From: Isoetes taiwanensis
Lineage: Eukaryota; Streptophyta; Lycopodiopsida; Isoetales; Isoetaceae
Assembly: GCA_021234155.1 (NCBI GenBank)
Contig: JAJEKV010000001.1
Coordinates: forward strand, 30,766,177 to 30,830,176
DNA length: 64,000 nt
Reading direction: 5' to 3'
The position numbers and the translations under genes were made by a program. The notes below the pieces were generated by a model, which had not been told where the DNA came from, did not search any database, and worked only from the letters and a program-made list of their open reading frames with translations. Below, piece by piece: positions 21,476 to 31,708 of the stretch. Each line of letters opens with the position of its first letter. Position 1 is the stretch's first letter.

Positions 21476-24059
21476 TGTCCACCATCTATGGTATTGTACA
21501 TTGCCCCGGAGGCCACATTCGGTCTTCTTCTCCTAGGATTGTTGTTGTTTTTTAGCTTGTCTCCCCATCTCTCACCAACTATTTAAAACAACTAGCTCTA
21601 ATTGAAGATTTGATTCATATGAGGAAGCAATACACCCCAATATTGCTTATATGACTCATCAGTGAATCAAAGTAATCAAAGTGAGCTAGGTTACCAAAAA
21701 TGGACCTAAGAGCCACCTTAAGAAATCTCGCCTTCTTGCACAAAATACTTAGAAAAGCCAGCTCCATAGTTTTGAATCATATAAGGAAGCAATACCACCC
21801 AGACTCAATGTGAATTGAACTGAGCTAGATATAGCAAGGTGGTTTGTAGGGGCAAATTCAAACCTGGAATTAAATTCTGGGACAAAAAAGGTATCCACAA
21901 GCCACCTCAAGGAATCTTTTCATTGAATGGTCCGTTTTTGCAAAATCCTTGCTGTTGTAGAAAATTATAGATATGGCCACCAAGATACAAGAATCGTCAT
22001 GTCTTGACCTCGGGTATGAAAACCCTAAAATCCTAGAGATGAAAATGCTAGAGAAAGAAAATAAAGGCAATCAGAGAGCAGGCATTATTGAGTTGTGAAG
22101 GCACTAGAGGGAAGGCATTATGATAATTATGCATAAAGAGAAGAAAACAATAGAGAGAGAATTAATTCGTAGATGCGTTGGCACCATGTTTAGTTCATGT
22201 GAAAGCAGATTGAACTTTGAGAGAAGGTACTAGGAATAGTGAGAAATCGTAACACCTCACATTTATTGAAGCATATCTTATATAAATTGTTCATAAAAAA
22301 TAGCGTAGCCTCCATGTTTCATAATTTTAAGAAGGCTTCGAATTTCTTAGAATTTCAGGTAAATAAACCCTGTTAATCCCGAAACTAATACATATACAGT
22401 GGGTAGGATGTGTCCATTTGGAAACCAGACAAGGTGCTGCGCACGGAGGGTTGCCCTCCATCGCCGGAGGGTGAAGTGGCTTAAATCATAGTTTAAAGTC
22501 ATATTTTGACAATCAATTCAAAACCATAACCCCGAACATTTAGAAACGAAATTTTACCAGATTCTAATAGTACAGAATAGATGCATTTTAATGATTCAAG
22601 TTTAAGATAAAGTTGAGATTTCGTGATTGCAAGACAAGTGGCAAGTTAGCAGGAAAATAAGCTAAGTAATTCCCACATCATACCCAAAGACAACTAATCT
22701 ATTTTTTTAAAGGGAAAAGGGTTTGCACAATAGCACATACCAGATTTTGTATAGGCCATGCCTAAGATCAATCGAAGATTTGCCTGATATAGTTGGAAGC
22801 CAATGCTCCAAATCTCTTGCCCGAAATAAATCTTGCAAACATTCGAACTTGCCAACTCTAGAAACTAAAAGAAACTGTGGTCTGTCTCTGCAAAAGCATT
22901 TCTGATCTAGCAAGGGAAAGCCAGACTCATGACGACCAGATCAGTTCTGAAGGTTACCAGGAAATGGAAGGGCTTCTTTAGCCGTCGCTCCCGCTGCCCA
23001 CGAGTAACTATGCAATGCCCAGGATGGAGCAGAAGCTTCGGCCCCTGCTATTTTGGTTGTGTCTAAGAAGGGGTAAGCTCTGTAGCCGTAGATAGCAGGA
23101 CATCCATAGCAACGGCAATAGCAAGAGCTCGGGTTATAGAAATTTATAACCCATAGTAAGAAATTCAAAGGGTTTTCAAGAAAGACAGAAGGTCCAGGAT
23201 CGGAATCAACGAAAGGATTTCACACTCAAAACATCCCCATCTGCATGAAGGAAATGGAGTTGGGACTGTAGCAAGCCGGTCCCGCCAACAAAATCCGACA
23301 GCGGCCGTGGAAATCGAAATGCTCTGACCTCCTAGCTATGGCAGGACAAGGATGCGCAAAATCAGAGCTTGCTTGAAAGCTTGCACAAGGAAGAAAATCA
23401 TGGCTCTTGGCAGACCACTTTGCTTGCAGAGGAAGAAAGGGGTCACTACTTTTTTTTTCTTTTAATTTTTAGTTATAATTTTTAGGGACACCGGTTGTGC
23501 TCACGTTTTTTCATGGGGCAGAAATATTACCTTCAAACATAAAATGATACTGCCTTATATTTGTGTTGGAAGTAAAAATAAACCACAAGGACTTTGATTT
23601 GGAAGTCTTTGTTGAGCCAAAATAATGATTGTTCCTTTCTAATCATTTGGCATATGTAATCAGTTGTCTTCTAGTATATGAAGAAGATCTACATGGGTTT
23701 ATGCACATTAAAAAATGGTTGTGGTTTCAGACGACAGGTGACAGGTGACATGCAAATAACACAGTCCTTACTCTCAAGTTCTCTTTCAAGTAACAATTTT
23801 CCTTCAACCGACAATGCTGCTGTCATCCAAGTATCCCTCATCCTGTTCATTTTAAAAAATATGCATCCAGACCCATCTCATCCAATTTATACCATCTATC
23901 CCTAATGGAATCTTGTCCAGCTTACTTTTAAATTTCTAAAGATTCTGAAATCAATATTCTGAACCCCCATGGGTTAATCTACATGTTGCTTCTGTATTTT
24001 ACTTCTCATTAGCATAACAACAGTGAGCCATATTGCGCGATGTCTTGCTTTAAGCTTCC

Positions 24060-24787
24060 TCACCAACATCCTGGGTCCTTTATAAAATTATACTTGTTGG
24101 TCATGAGGCTATGGTCCATTGGCCTGACCCCTATTTTCTCCCACCATGCAACTAAAGCTTCTTCAATCTTTCTAACCTGAAAAGTTACTACTTAATAAAT
24201 TAGAAGAAAATATGTAGCATTGATTTACCAAAACATGCCTGTGTAACGACAAAAGGCCCCCCAATCCATGTAAGAGCTGCAGTTCTAATTGTCAGTAAGT
24301 GGTTATTGTTGCCGTAGACGATGCCAGTAAGATAACGATCTCCCACCTAATACAAGGTTATTGATAAGATTAGTTTTCAACCTCCACTGACAACAGAAAA
24401 ACTCAGCATGCATAACGTTTACCATCACAAGGAGTTTCGGATCGCAGCCAAAATATTTTCCCAAGGATTCTGCAGATCCAGATGGCTTCTTGGAGCCTGA
24501 AATGTGCGGACAATCTTGTTGGTGGAGTAGCTAATTGTTACCTCCAGAAAGTGTATCATGAACTTACCATGACGTAAGACAGGAATATTCAATGCCTTCT
24601 CCAATGACTCAACTAGTATACCATTAGGATCATACTGGTACAATCCTGTCCTGCCAATATGCATACAGCACAAACTTTAGGGGAGGAGAAAGGGTAATAA
24701 AATGAGCTACATATCTCATAATGGTTCCAGCAAACTTTCCTTTAAAGTTGGATCTACTTTACCTACATTTAACAGCAGAAATGCATC
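24060..24787 (-). CDS. C-terminal half of a GEP4/PGPP1-type phosphatidylglycerophosphate phosphatase (HAD fold), exons 9-13 of a chimeric gene
   Basis: Five minus-strand exons join in frame: 24763-24787, 24568-24645, 24423-24496, 24239-24346 and 24060-24176 (TGA). They read DAFLLLNVG, LYQYDPNG, ALNIPVLRHG, SKKPSGSAESLGKYFGC, VGDRYLTGIVYGN, TQVRKIEEALVAWW and MDHSL. This follows the last part of the HAD-IIIA phosphatase that dephosphorylates phosphatidylglycerophosphate in cardiolipin and PG synthesis. Motif III Lys (HGSKKP) is present. Motif IV reads GDRYLTG where the family has GDR-x-x-TD, so one metal-binding Asp is lost. The nucleophile motif I (DxDxT) is absent because the upstream exons are primase exons. 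The intron between 24239 and 24176 needs a GC donor (CAG/GCATGT). All other junctions in this half are GT-AG. If translated, it would not be an active phosphatase. Confidence 0.72.
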
Positions 24788-24869
24788 CTGTAAAAATGTA
24801 TAAACTATATGGATACATATGTAAGGCCGAAGAGCATGTTGCAATCGCTTGGAGTTAAACGTGATGAAC

Positions 24870-26616
24870 CTTATCGACACGAAAATAATCTGCAATGGAT
24901 GCCCGTTGTTCATTGGACAGCCTAGATTCAAAGACAATTAAGTCAGAGGAATAAATTCAAGCATTCCAAACACGCCATCTACTACATTTGGCATATAGCA
25001 TCTAATACCATTTGCTATATTTCTCCTACCATGAAAAAAAGTGCTACATTTATAAAATAAACTTCAAATAAACAAATGAGGGACAAACCTTCGCGCCCTT
25101 ACATCGCAGACCCAGCAATGCACACCTCTTCTCCCACTATATACCCACGTTATGTGCTGAAAACCAAAGTCATCTGCAGCCACATACTGTCAGTCTTCAA
25201 AGTATAAAGCTATTAACAAGATCTTATACCTCTCAATCCAGTGTCAATAACTTTAATAGCAATTGTCATTAAAGGCCAGCAATACAGGCAAATATCTGCT
25301 CCACTGCAACAAGTTCGGACGTCATCATAATCTGTCATGTCCTGGTAAGCAATTGCATATATTAAAGACATTATTAATTGATAGGTATGTCTTCACAACA
25401 GCATCAACTATATGCTTCTTACAATATCAAAGACAAGTTCCCTTTCCACAGGTGCAAATACCCTGTCTCCACTTGTATTAGAATATGTTGAACGTTTGGC
25501 AGGCTGCAGATACTCAAAGTAAATTAGGAACAAAATTCAGAATAAAAGAAACGCATAGCATCAAACCTGGTTGTTTTGAGAGGATGAAACTAAAGTATCT
25601 ACTACCTGTTATAATGTTATTGTCCTTTCAACTCATCTCATATGGTCTATCAGTTGGACTTGCCTTGGGAGCTGAAGGTTGCCAATTATAATAAGAAGCA
25701 GGTTAAGCAATCACTCTTTCACTCTGACGTCCTGGGACAGTTTCGTTTTACAGCCCCCCTCCTAACGTGGTACTTAACTCAAAGCTGAGATTCTATCTAA
25801 TTAAGTCCTCAAGGTATCAGGTTCTTTATTACAAGTAAATAGTGTTTACGGGTATCTGTTTTTTCTATGGTAAAGGAAAGCTGAAGGCTAAAGATTTTGC
25901 CATGGTCTGGATATGGGAAACCTTACAGCAACCTTTAGCTAATTTCTTACATCAACATTATACACAGCGCCAATATCAATCTTGTAGGGGCATTTGTCAC
26001 ATATCGCAGTCTCCATCTCATTTACATCTCGAAATGACAGATAACGCAGGTAAATGTCATGCTCTAGTGTAAAGGAAAACTCCCTTCTGCTGAAGAAAGA
26101 CGAGTCACATCCAGGATGCTTCCCATCTGCACAGTCAAATCTATGCCTGATCAGAAGAGTCCTGTACCCAAAACTATGTTCTTAAAATGTGAATGAAGGC
26201 CAAGCATTTCCATAGGATAACCACTTGTACATTTCAGCCATTGGAAAAAGCCTTCCTGCAAGATTGATTTTTCATCAGAGCACGTCAAACTGTGATAACA
26301 TCAATGGCCTTAAGAGAAAAACTGTGGCAAAAGCCAATGGAATCAAATGACTGAGTAGAGATTAAATGGCAGGCTTAAAGCCCTCTCCTCTAGAAACTGC
26401 AAAGAAGGAGATTTTTTTGGAAGAGGCAGTACCATAATAGATCTTTAAAAGATCAGGGTTGAAATCATCGGCTGGAGCTGTTTTAACATCAACCTGCATT
26501 GCATCTACATAGCCACAAAAAACTCGGTATCAGGCCTCGAATTCACGTTTTGCACTTTTCTATGAAAATCAATTTGGTCGTCTAGGGGACTTACCGCGTT
26601 CCATTGGCTCCGGCAT
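24870..26616 (-). CDS. N-terminal half of DNA primase small subunit (PRIM1/PRI1), exons 1-8 of a chimeric gene
   Basis: Eight minus-strand exons: 26595-26616 (ATG), 26433-26504, 26205-26255, 25951-26126, 25423-25503, 25230-25341, 25089-25173 and 24870-24921. Together they give 217 codons. They show [50 protein letters not shown], catalytic DMTDYDDVR, the zinc site [12 protein letters not shown], and [15 protein letters not shown]. This is the primase of the DNA polymerase alpha complex, which makes RNA primers in the nucleus. The catalytic Asp pair (D109/D111 in human) is present. The C-terminal third, including the third catalytic Asp, is missing. After RVDK (phase 0) the next exon, also phase 0, belongs to a phosphatase. 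Phases match throughout. The donor after exon 3 is AATG/CTTGG instead of GT, which would block normal splicing unless bypassed. Exon reading is very secure; expression is unknown. Confidence 0.8.
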
Positions 26617-26935
26617 AGCTATAATTTGGCGGGAAAGCGAACTGCCAACTAGCAAAAAGAAGAATCCAAACTAGAAACGTGGACGCAACGTGTGTCTGAT
26701 CGACGACTCATTTACCATTTGTTTTGCAATATGTATTTGGGGCCGATTTGGGGCGAAGCAAGCTCCAGAGATCGATGCGACAAGCAGTCAGAAAAGAAGA
26801 TCTGCAGAGATATTTGAAAAGGCCAAGCAGGAATCAATTTTGTCGATGAAGAATACTGCATCCTAACTTTCGGTTATCCGGTTTGCATAGCAGAGGGGCG
26901 ACCTAACATTTACAGCTTACAACAGGTTTTTAGCA

Positions 26936-26989
26936 GTTTTTGGCATATTCATGGCATATGCTAGTATATCCCATGAATATGCCAAAAAC
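26936..26989. repeat. perfect 19-bp inverted repeat with 16-nt loop
   Basis: The arms are 26936-26954 (GTTTTTGGCATATTCATGG) and its exact reverse complement at 26971-26989. It could form a hairpin in RNA or be the remains of a small inverted-repeat element. Confidence 0.85.
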
Positions 26990-27056
26990 CCCACATAAAC
27001 AAGGGATTGCCCCCCTAGGGGCAACCCAAAAATTAGGATAGATAGATACAGCTTTT

Positions 27057-27400
27057 AATGTCCATGAGAAGCCAAAACTTATGGGGACACATCCAATGTC
27101 CATGAGAAGCCAAAACTTATGAGGGACACACCCCGATGGGACTTTCCCCCACCAATGTACATTGCTGAAGTGGGTTGCTGAAATTGCACAAAGTCCAATT
27201 TGATAAATGGGTTTTGCTGTTTGAATCACTGGGCTCATAGGCCAGCTAGCTTCTGTCTGTTTCCCCTCTGCTTGTTGGCTTCCAGCTAGCTTCTGTCTGT
27301 TTCCCCTCTGCTTGTTGGCTCCTTGCCACGTGTACAATTCTCCTTTTTGAAATAAAATTTGATTGCCACGTGTACAGTTCTTTTTTGAATAAAATTCGAT
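27057..27400. repeat. three successive two-copy tandem duplications of 38-40 bp
   Basis: Pair 1 starts AATGTCCATGAGAAGCC at 27057 and 27095 (period 38). Pair 2 starts CCAGCTAGCTTCTG at 27242 and 27282 (period 40). Pair 3 starts TTGCCACGTGTACA at 27323 and 27363 (period 40) and carries the G-box core CACGTG in both copies. Confidence 0.8.
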
Positions 27401-28358
27401 GGTCCAATTAACGGCTCTAGTTTTTTTGTTTCTTAAAAAAAAAAGTGATTAGAGTTGACAAGTGATTATATTCTATTCTTAATTGAATAGGACAAGATCC
27501 TTCCACCAAACCTATAGAACGAAATTTATTCTATAATTTTTTTGGAAGGACGGCTCGTCCTGCTCGTGTAGATAATAGATAGACATAGATAATAGATGGA
27601 CATGAGCAAAATTTGTAGGGCAAAACATAAGGTTACCCTCACCTTTTTAGAACCCAGCTTGTGCAGAGCCAAATTTCCAGAGTCCAACATCCTCACTTTC
27701 CACATTTAGAAGTTAGATATACAATGAAATTATCTCAATGCATACATTAAGAACATCTAGCAGCATTTGACCATCTTAGATAACTGGCAGTTCCAGGTCC
27801 GATATAAAGGTCCCTGCTGATGACAACAGTTCCCTTCCTAAGAAAGTTGATGGATATTGCAGCCTCCAATTTATGCCAGCAATTATGATATTTGTTCTCG
27901 TGACCAAGAACAGAATGAAGAAATTTTATATTTCCATCCCAATCTAGAAATGTATATCCTCAAGCTACTGCTCAAGCAACTTGGTAATAGTCTTGACAAC
28001 CATCTAGATGGCTGTCTATAACTGTGTCTCCAATCGTTACCAGAAGTGATATGTGAAGAACTAATAGAAATATTTTAGCCCAAGACTCCCTTTGTCATGT
28101 CCATCACATCCTCCCATCTGTTTCTCTACCAACACTTGTTCTCAAAGCTGTATATCATCATTATCCCCATCACTTTGCAAGTCAGTCGCCTTGAATATCC
28201 ATAACCATAAAGACAACCATGACAAAAGAACGCCCTTAAGCAGAAAGCCTGTTTTTGCCACAGCCACCTTTCAAAATTGAGAGGACTTATCTTAAGGTAA
28301 TAGCATGGAATCCTGTAACGAACTTCCTTTGAAAGATAAAACATCCCTCATTTTGTTT

Positions 28359-29456
28359 TCATGGTTTCTTTGCTGCTTCTAAGGCATTTCCTATTTTCAT
28401 CAAGCCATTTCCAATATTTGTTAGGGCATTAATATAACCTTGTCCTAGGGCCATAGTACCTTCAAATCTCATCTTTTCAAAATCCAGTCTTTGCTCTTCA
28501 AAGCGCAATTTCTGTTCTTCTAACTGAATTTGTCTTTTTGCAAGTGCAACATCAGTTGCATGCCTTTTATTCCTTCCAATTTCAGCATCAAGTAAAACCT
28601 CAACAATCCTGTTGTTATTCTTTTGCATGATAGATCCGAGAGTTTCACCTCTGCTGAACGGACTAAATTTCCGCTTCTTCGCTGAACCTGGGCCATTTAT
28701 CTCAGTCTCTTCTGCAGTGTCTCCTATATCTGTGTCTTGCGTATCAGTATTGTTGGTACCATTCTTTGCTCCCTTATGTGCTAGTAACAGAACAATCTAT
28801 ACAGTAAGTAAAGAGAAGCAATGTCTAACATGCCAATTTATGGACAAAATTCATCAACAGCAGGCAACAGAAAATGCTGGTCTAATCATGACATCTACCG
28901 ATACTTTTTTTCTAAATACAAATACAGAAATAGACTTACTGATGTCCCAAAGACTGTCAGGTACAGTTAAAGTTGTCAATTGCATGTCAGCGCCATCCAT
29001 GCGGTTATCCATTCGACTTTCAGCTGTTTTATGCGCTTCTGACTTTGCATGCGTATTTAGAGCACTCAATTGAATGGTGCTGCAACCCTCCTTTGCAAAG
29101 ACGTTGTCCATCTGAAACGTGGTACACCAGTGACACCTAAGCCTCAGCTCACGTCCATCCTTCCAAACGGGATAAACCCATCTATGTTGAGTTCTCCACT
29201 CTTCCCGCCAGGATCTCTTTATCTCTTTCTTTTTCTGGTGTTGAACAACATTCCTTTCTCCCAGGAGCCCATCGTCGTCGTCCTCCATTTGAGGGCACTC
29301 CACTTCTTCATGCAAGCCTCCAACCTGAATTTCTGAGTCATGAAAACCTTGTGCATCAGTAGGATTCTGACCAAATGCCACTGATGGAACCAACTGGCGA
29401 GAAGCATCTTTCCTGGGACGCCCACGAGGTCTACCTGTTGCCATTGTCACTGACAT
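28359..29456 (-). CDS. two-exon gene: AT-hook, TTF/hAT-like zinc finger, NLS and C-terminal coiled coil, 312 aa
   Basis: Exon 1 is 29456-28940 and exon 2 is 28780-28359. The intron has a GT donor (ATCA/GTAAGT) and an AG acceptor (TTACTAG/CACAT), and the phases match, giving 939 nt. The protein starts MSVTMATGRPRGRPRK, an AT-hook for minor-groove DNA binding. An acidic stretch (MEDDDDG) follows, then a zinc-finger-like module W-x-DGRELRLRCHWC...FAKEG...LNTHAKSEAH (C-x2-C, H-x5-H) of the kind seen at the N-terminus of hAT-derived proteins. Exon 2 has a basic KKRK, probably nuclear localising, and a charged helix (QIQLEEQKLRFEEQRLDFEK) predicted to form a coiled coil. I infer a nuclear DNA-binding, possibly dimeric protein, perhaps domesticated from a transposon. 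No stops or frameshifts are seen, which sets it apart from its surroundings. No transposase core is attached. Confidence 0.65.
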
Positions 29457-31260
29457 GGTTTGAAATATCCAAATTTGTGCTATAAGAGCACTGTATCACT
29501 TTTACCTGCCATGAGAAATGAATTATTGGTAGAACCTGTCTTGAAAAAATTGAAATATGATTGGAATATGAATGATTATTTCCCATCTGGCCAATTCATA
29601 ATTACTTAATTCTTTTATGCCCAAACAAAACCAACAATTGATATAAACTGAAACTGCCCTTTTGTTAGAAACCCTAATAAACATTTCAACATACAGCATA
29701 GTTATGCAGACCCAATTATGATACAGCGCACTTCAAGCAAGAAGATAACATCTCATTGCATTGCAGAGTTTTTGAGGCCTACAGTTTCTACAGGTAACTC
29801 GCAAGTACATACTTGACAAAGCATAATTTCGGAAATGGCAGCCCATGGATTTTGGCCAACGTGATGCTGTAATAACAAAATTGCCATGAAGGGCAAAAGC
29901 TTGGTGGAGCCGTTAAACGGGAATGCTAATACATGAAGCAGGCAGTGTAGCGAAGACAAGCAGATGGAATTGAGAAAGCACATAAAGAGGCAATGGCAGA
30001 GCGGAGGGCTAAAATCTGTGATAGGTAGAAGCAACAAGTGTATCGCCATGCTGCTTAAGGCGAAAAGAAACGGCGGAGCGGCAGCGCCTTTCGTCGTCAA
30101 GAAAAGAGGAAACAAGAAAGTAAGCCCACCTTAAGAAGAGATAGTGTTGTTTTGTTTTTCGTCGCCTTGCCTTTCAAGCGCCCTGCAGCCACACCCCACT
30201 CTCCACTGCTCCCACCCTCCCTTGCCCTTCAAAACACACCGTGTACGTGTACCGTTTCTTGTCACGTCATCATCTATTCATCTTTGTTAAGGTTAACGGG
30301 TAATAGCAAAATTCCATTCTACAAGAGATGCCGCATCATCTAACCCTGTTCGCCCGGATTCTGCAGGTATGGGCAGCAAGAATGGCTGACCCCATGCCAT
30401 TCTACAAAATAGAAATTGGGTCGTCAGATTTTGCTGGCGTGTATTATGGTGGTGACACGTGGTATTTCCCTACAGCGCGGAATGGAAGTTGGCTCGACCC
30501 ATTCCGAGCAACCGGCTGCGCAGGTTTTTTTAGGGTTCTTCAGCTTAGGGTTTCGTAGCCGCCGCAATTTTTTAGAGTTCTTTGATCTCTTTGAGCTCTT
30601 TTCAAGATGTTCCGGCAGGTGTTTTGCCAGCTCCTTGAGCTCTTTTCACAGACGGCATAGTAGTAAGTCCGATTCCATTGTATTTCCTAGTGCCATTTCT
30701 GCAGCGATTTGCAAGCTTGCTTTGCGTAATCCGGCAGGGAGTCTGTGAAGGTAACTAAATCGTTTATTTTTAATGCTTCAGTCCTTCACATGGAAGAGAG
30801 CAGGTGGAACATGGTAGAAACTCAGCCGGAACTCTGCTCAGGAAACTCTTTGCCAAAACTCTGCTCAGAAATGCCTCTAAAACTTGAAAATCTTGCTGAA
30901 ATCCCTCTGTTTTCTTCTCAAATCTTGCTGAAATCCTTCCGTTTTTTTTCTCAAATCCCTCAAATCCCTCTGTTCATGCTGGATTCTGCTCCAAAATCCC
31001 TGCCCAAGATCCTGGACGACTCCCCAATTTCAATTTTGTAGGGGAATGGAGGTTGGTCCTCCATTCCCCTATACAACGTCAAGACAGACTGGATGAGAAT
31101 CTTATGGAGATGAATAGTGGTGGAATTGCTAAGAGCTTGATTAAGTAAGGTTCAATGGGCCAGAAAAAGAAAAAGATTTGATTCATGACATATACATCAA
31201 AAAATCTTTCTTACTAAAATGGGATGCCGTTGGGAACCATGCCTAGAACGCCGCATGTGC
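29457..31260. other. 5' region of the zinc-finger gene and left flank of the tandem array, no further gene
   Basis: Short frames on both strands (29753-30115 minus, 30328-30748 plus, 30745-31041 plus) look non-coding. 30900-30980 has a degenerate short repeat of AAATCCCTCTGTT/AAATCTTGCTG phrases. A TA-flanked palindrome is at 31039-31071. The DNA from about 31072 to 31260 is the unique left flank of the array. Confidence 0.4.
31039..31071. repeat. TA-flanked perfect palindrome, probable collapsed MITE
   Basis: GGGGAATGGAGG (31041-31052), a 5-nt spacer TTGGT, and CCTCCATTCCCC (31058-31069) are bounded by TA on both sides. The same end sequence bounds the MITE-like element at 57112-57229. Confidence 0.7.
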
Positions 31261-31708
31261 AGATGCATGTGGCGTTCCCTTCCCGCTTGCGGGGCTATTT
31301 GAATTTTGTCTTGCGGGTGCTTACGGGACTATTTGAATCGGACTGGATGAAGGACATGGCTATGGTGCCTAGCAGCATTACGAAAAGGCAAAAAGTGAAG
31401 CATATTGAGGCGCTATTACAATATTTTTTAAAGTTACCTTTCATCCATATTTTTACAAGAACATGGGCATGGGATTGGGATTTCTCCTCTCGCTGCATTC
31501 GCACTTCTAGAGGCGTTACCAAAAATCAAATGTCTCAGAACGAGACAATCATCGAGGTCAAATAAATGGAGTACGCAACAAGTAACCTCAAAAGGGCTCG
31601 AGAATTTGAAGAACATTGCCCAAAGAAAACCGTCTTGAGTCAAAAACTTATCGTCGGGATAAAAAACCCCGCCCTTTCGAGCTTTCTAGGAAAATCGTAA
31701 TGATAAAT

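Larger units (their letters stand above)
20569..24059. other. intergenic, little recognised
   Basis: Contains a tandem duplication at 20983-21080 and a minus-strand ORF at 21194-21475 (separate entries). A minus-strand Cys/Tyr-containing ORF at 22941-23168 (SSCYCRCYGCPAIYG) resembles nothing I know. 23678-23905 holds another short random-looking frame. I looked here for the missing C-terminal exons of primase and found none. Confidence 0.4.
26617..28358. other. upstream region of the chimeric gene, hairpin and tandem duplications, no further gene
   Basis: It would contain the promoter of the minus-strand gene, but no clear TATA box is seen. It carries a perfect inverted repeat (26936-26989) and three short tandem duplications (27057-27400). 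27400-28358 is A/T-rich and shows nothing I recognise. Confidence 0.4.

Noticed and set aside
22941-23168. Cysteine-rich small protein
   Set aside because: Cysteines are confined to one short cluster, there is no signal peptide pattern, and the context is non-coding.
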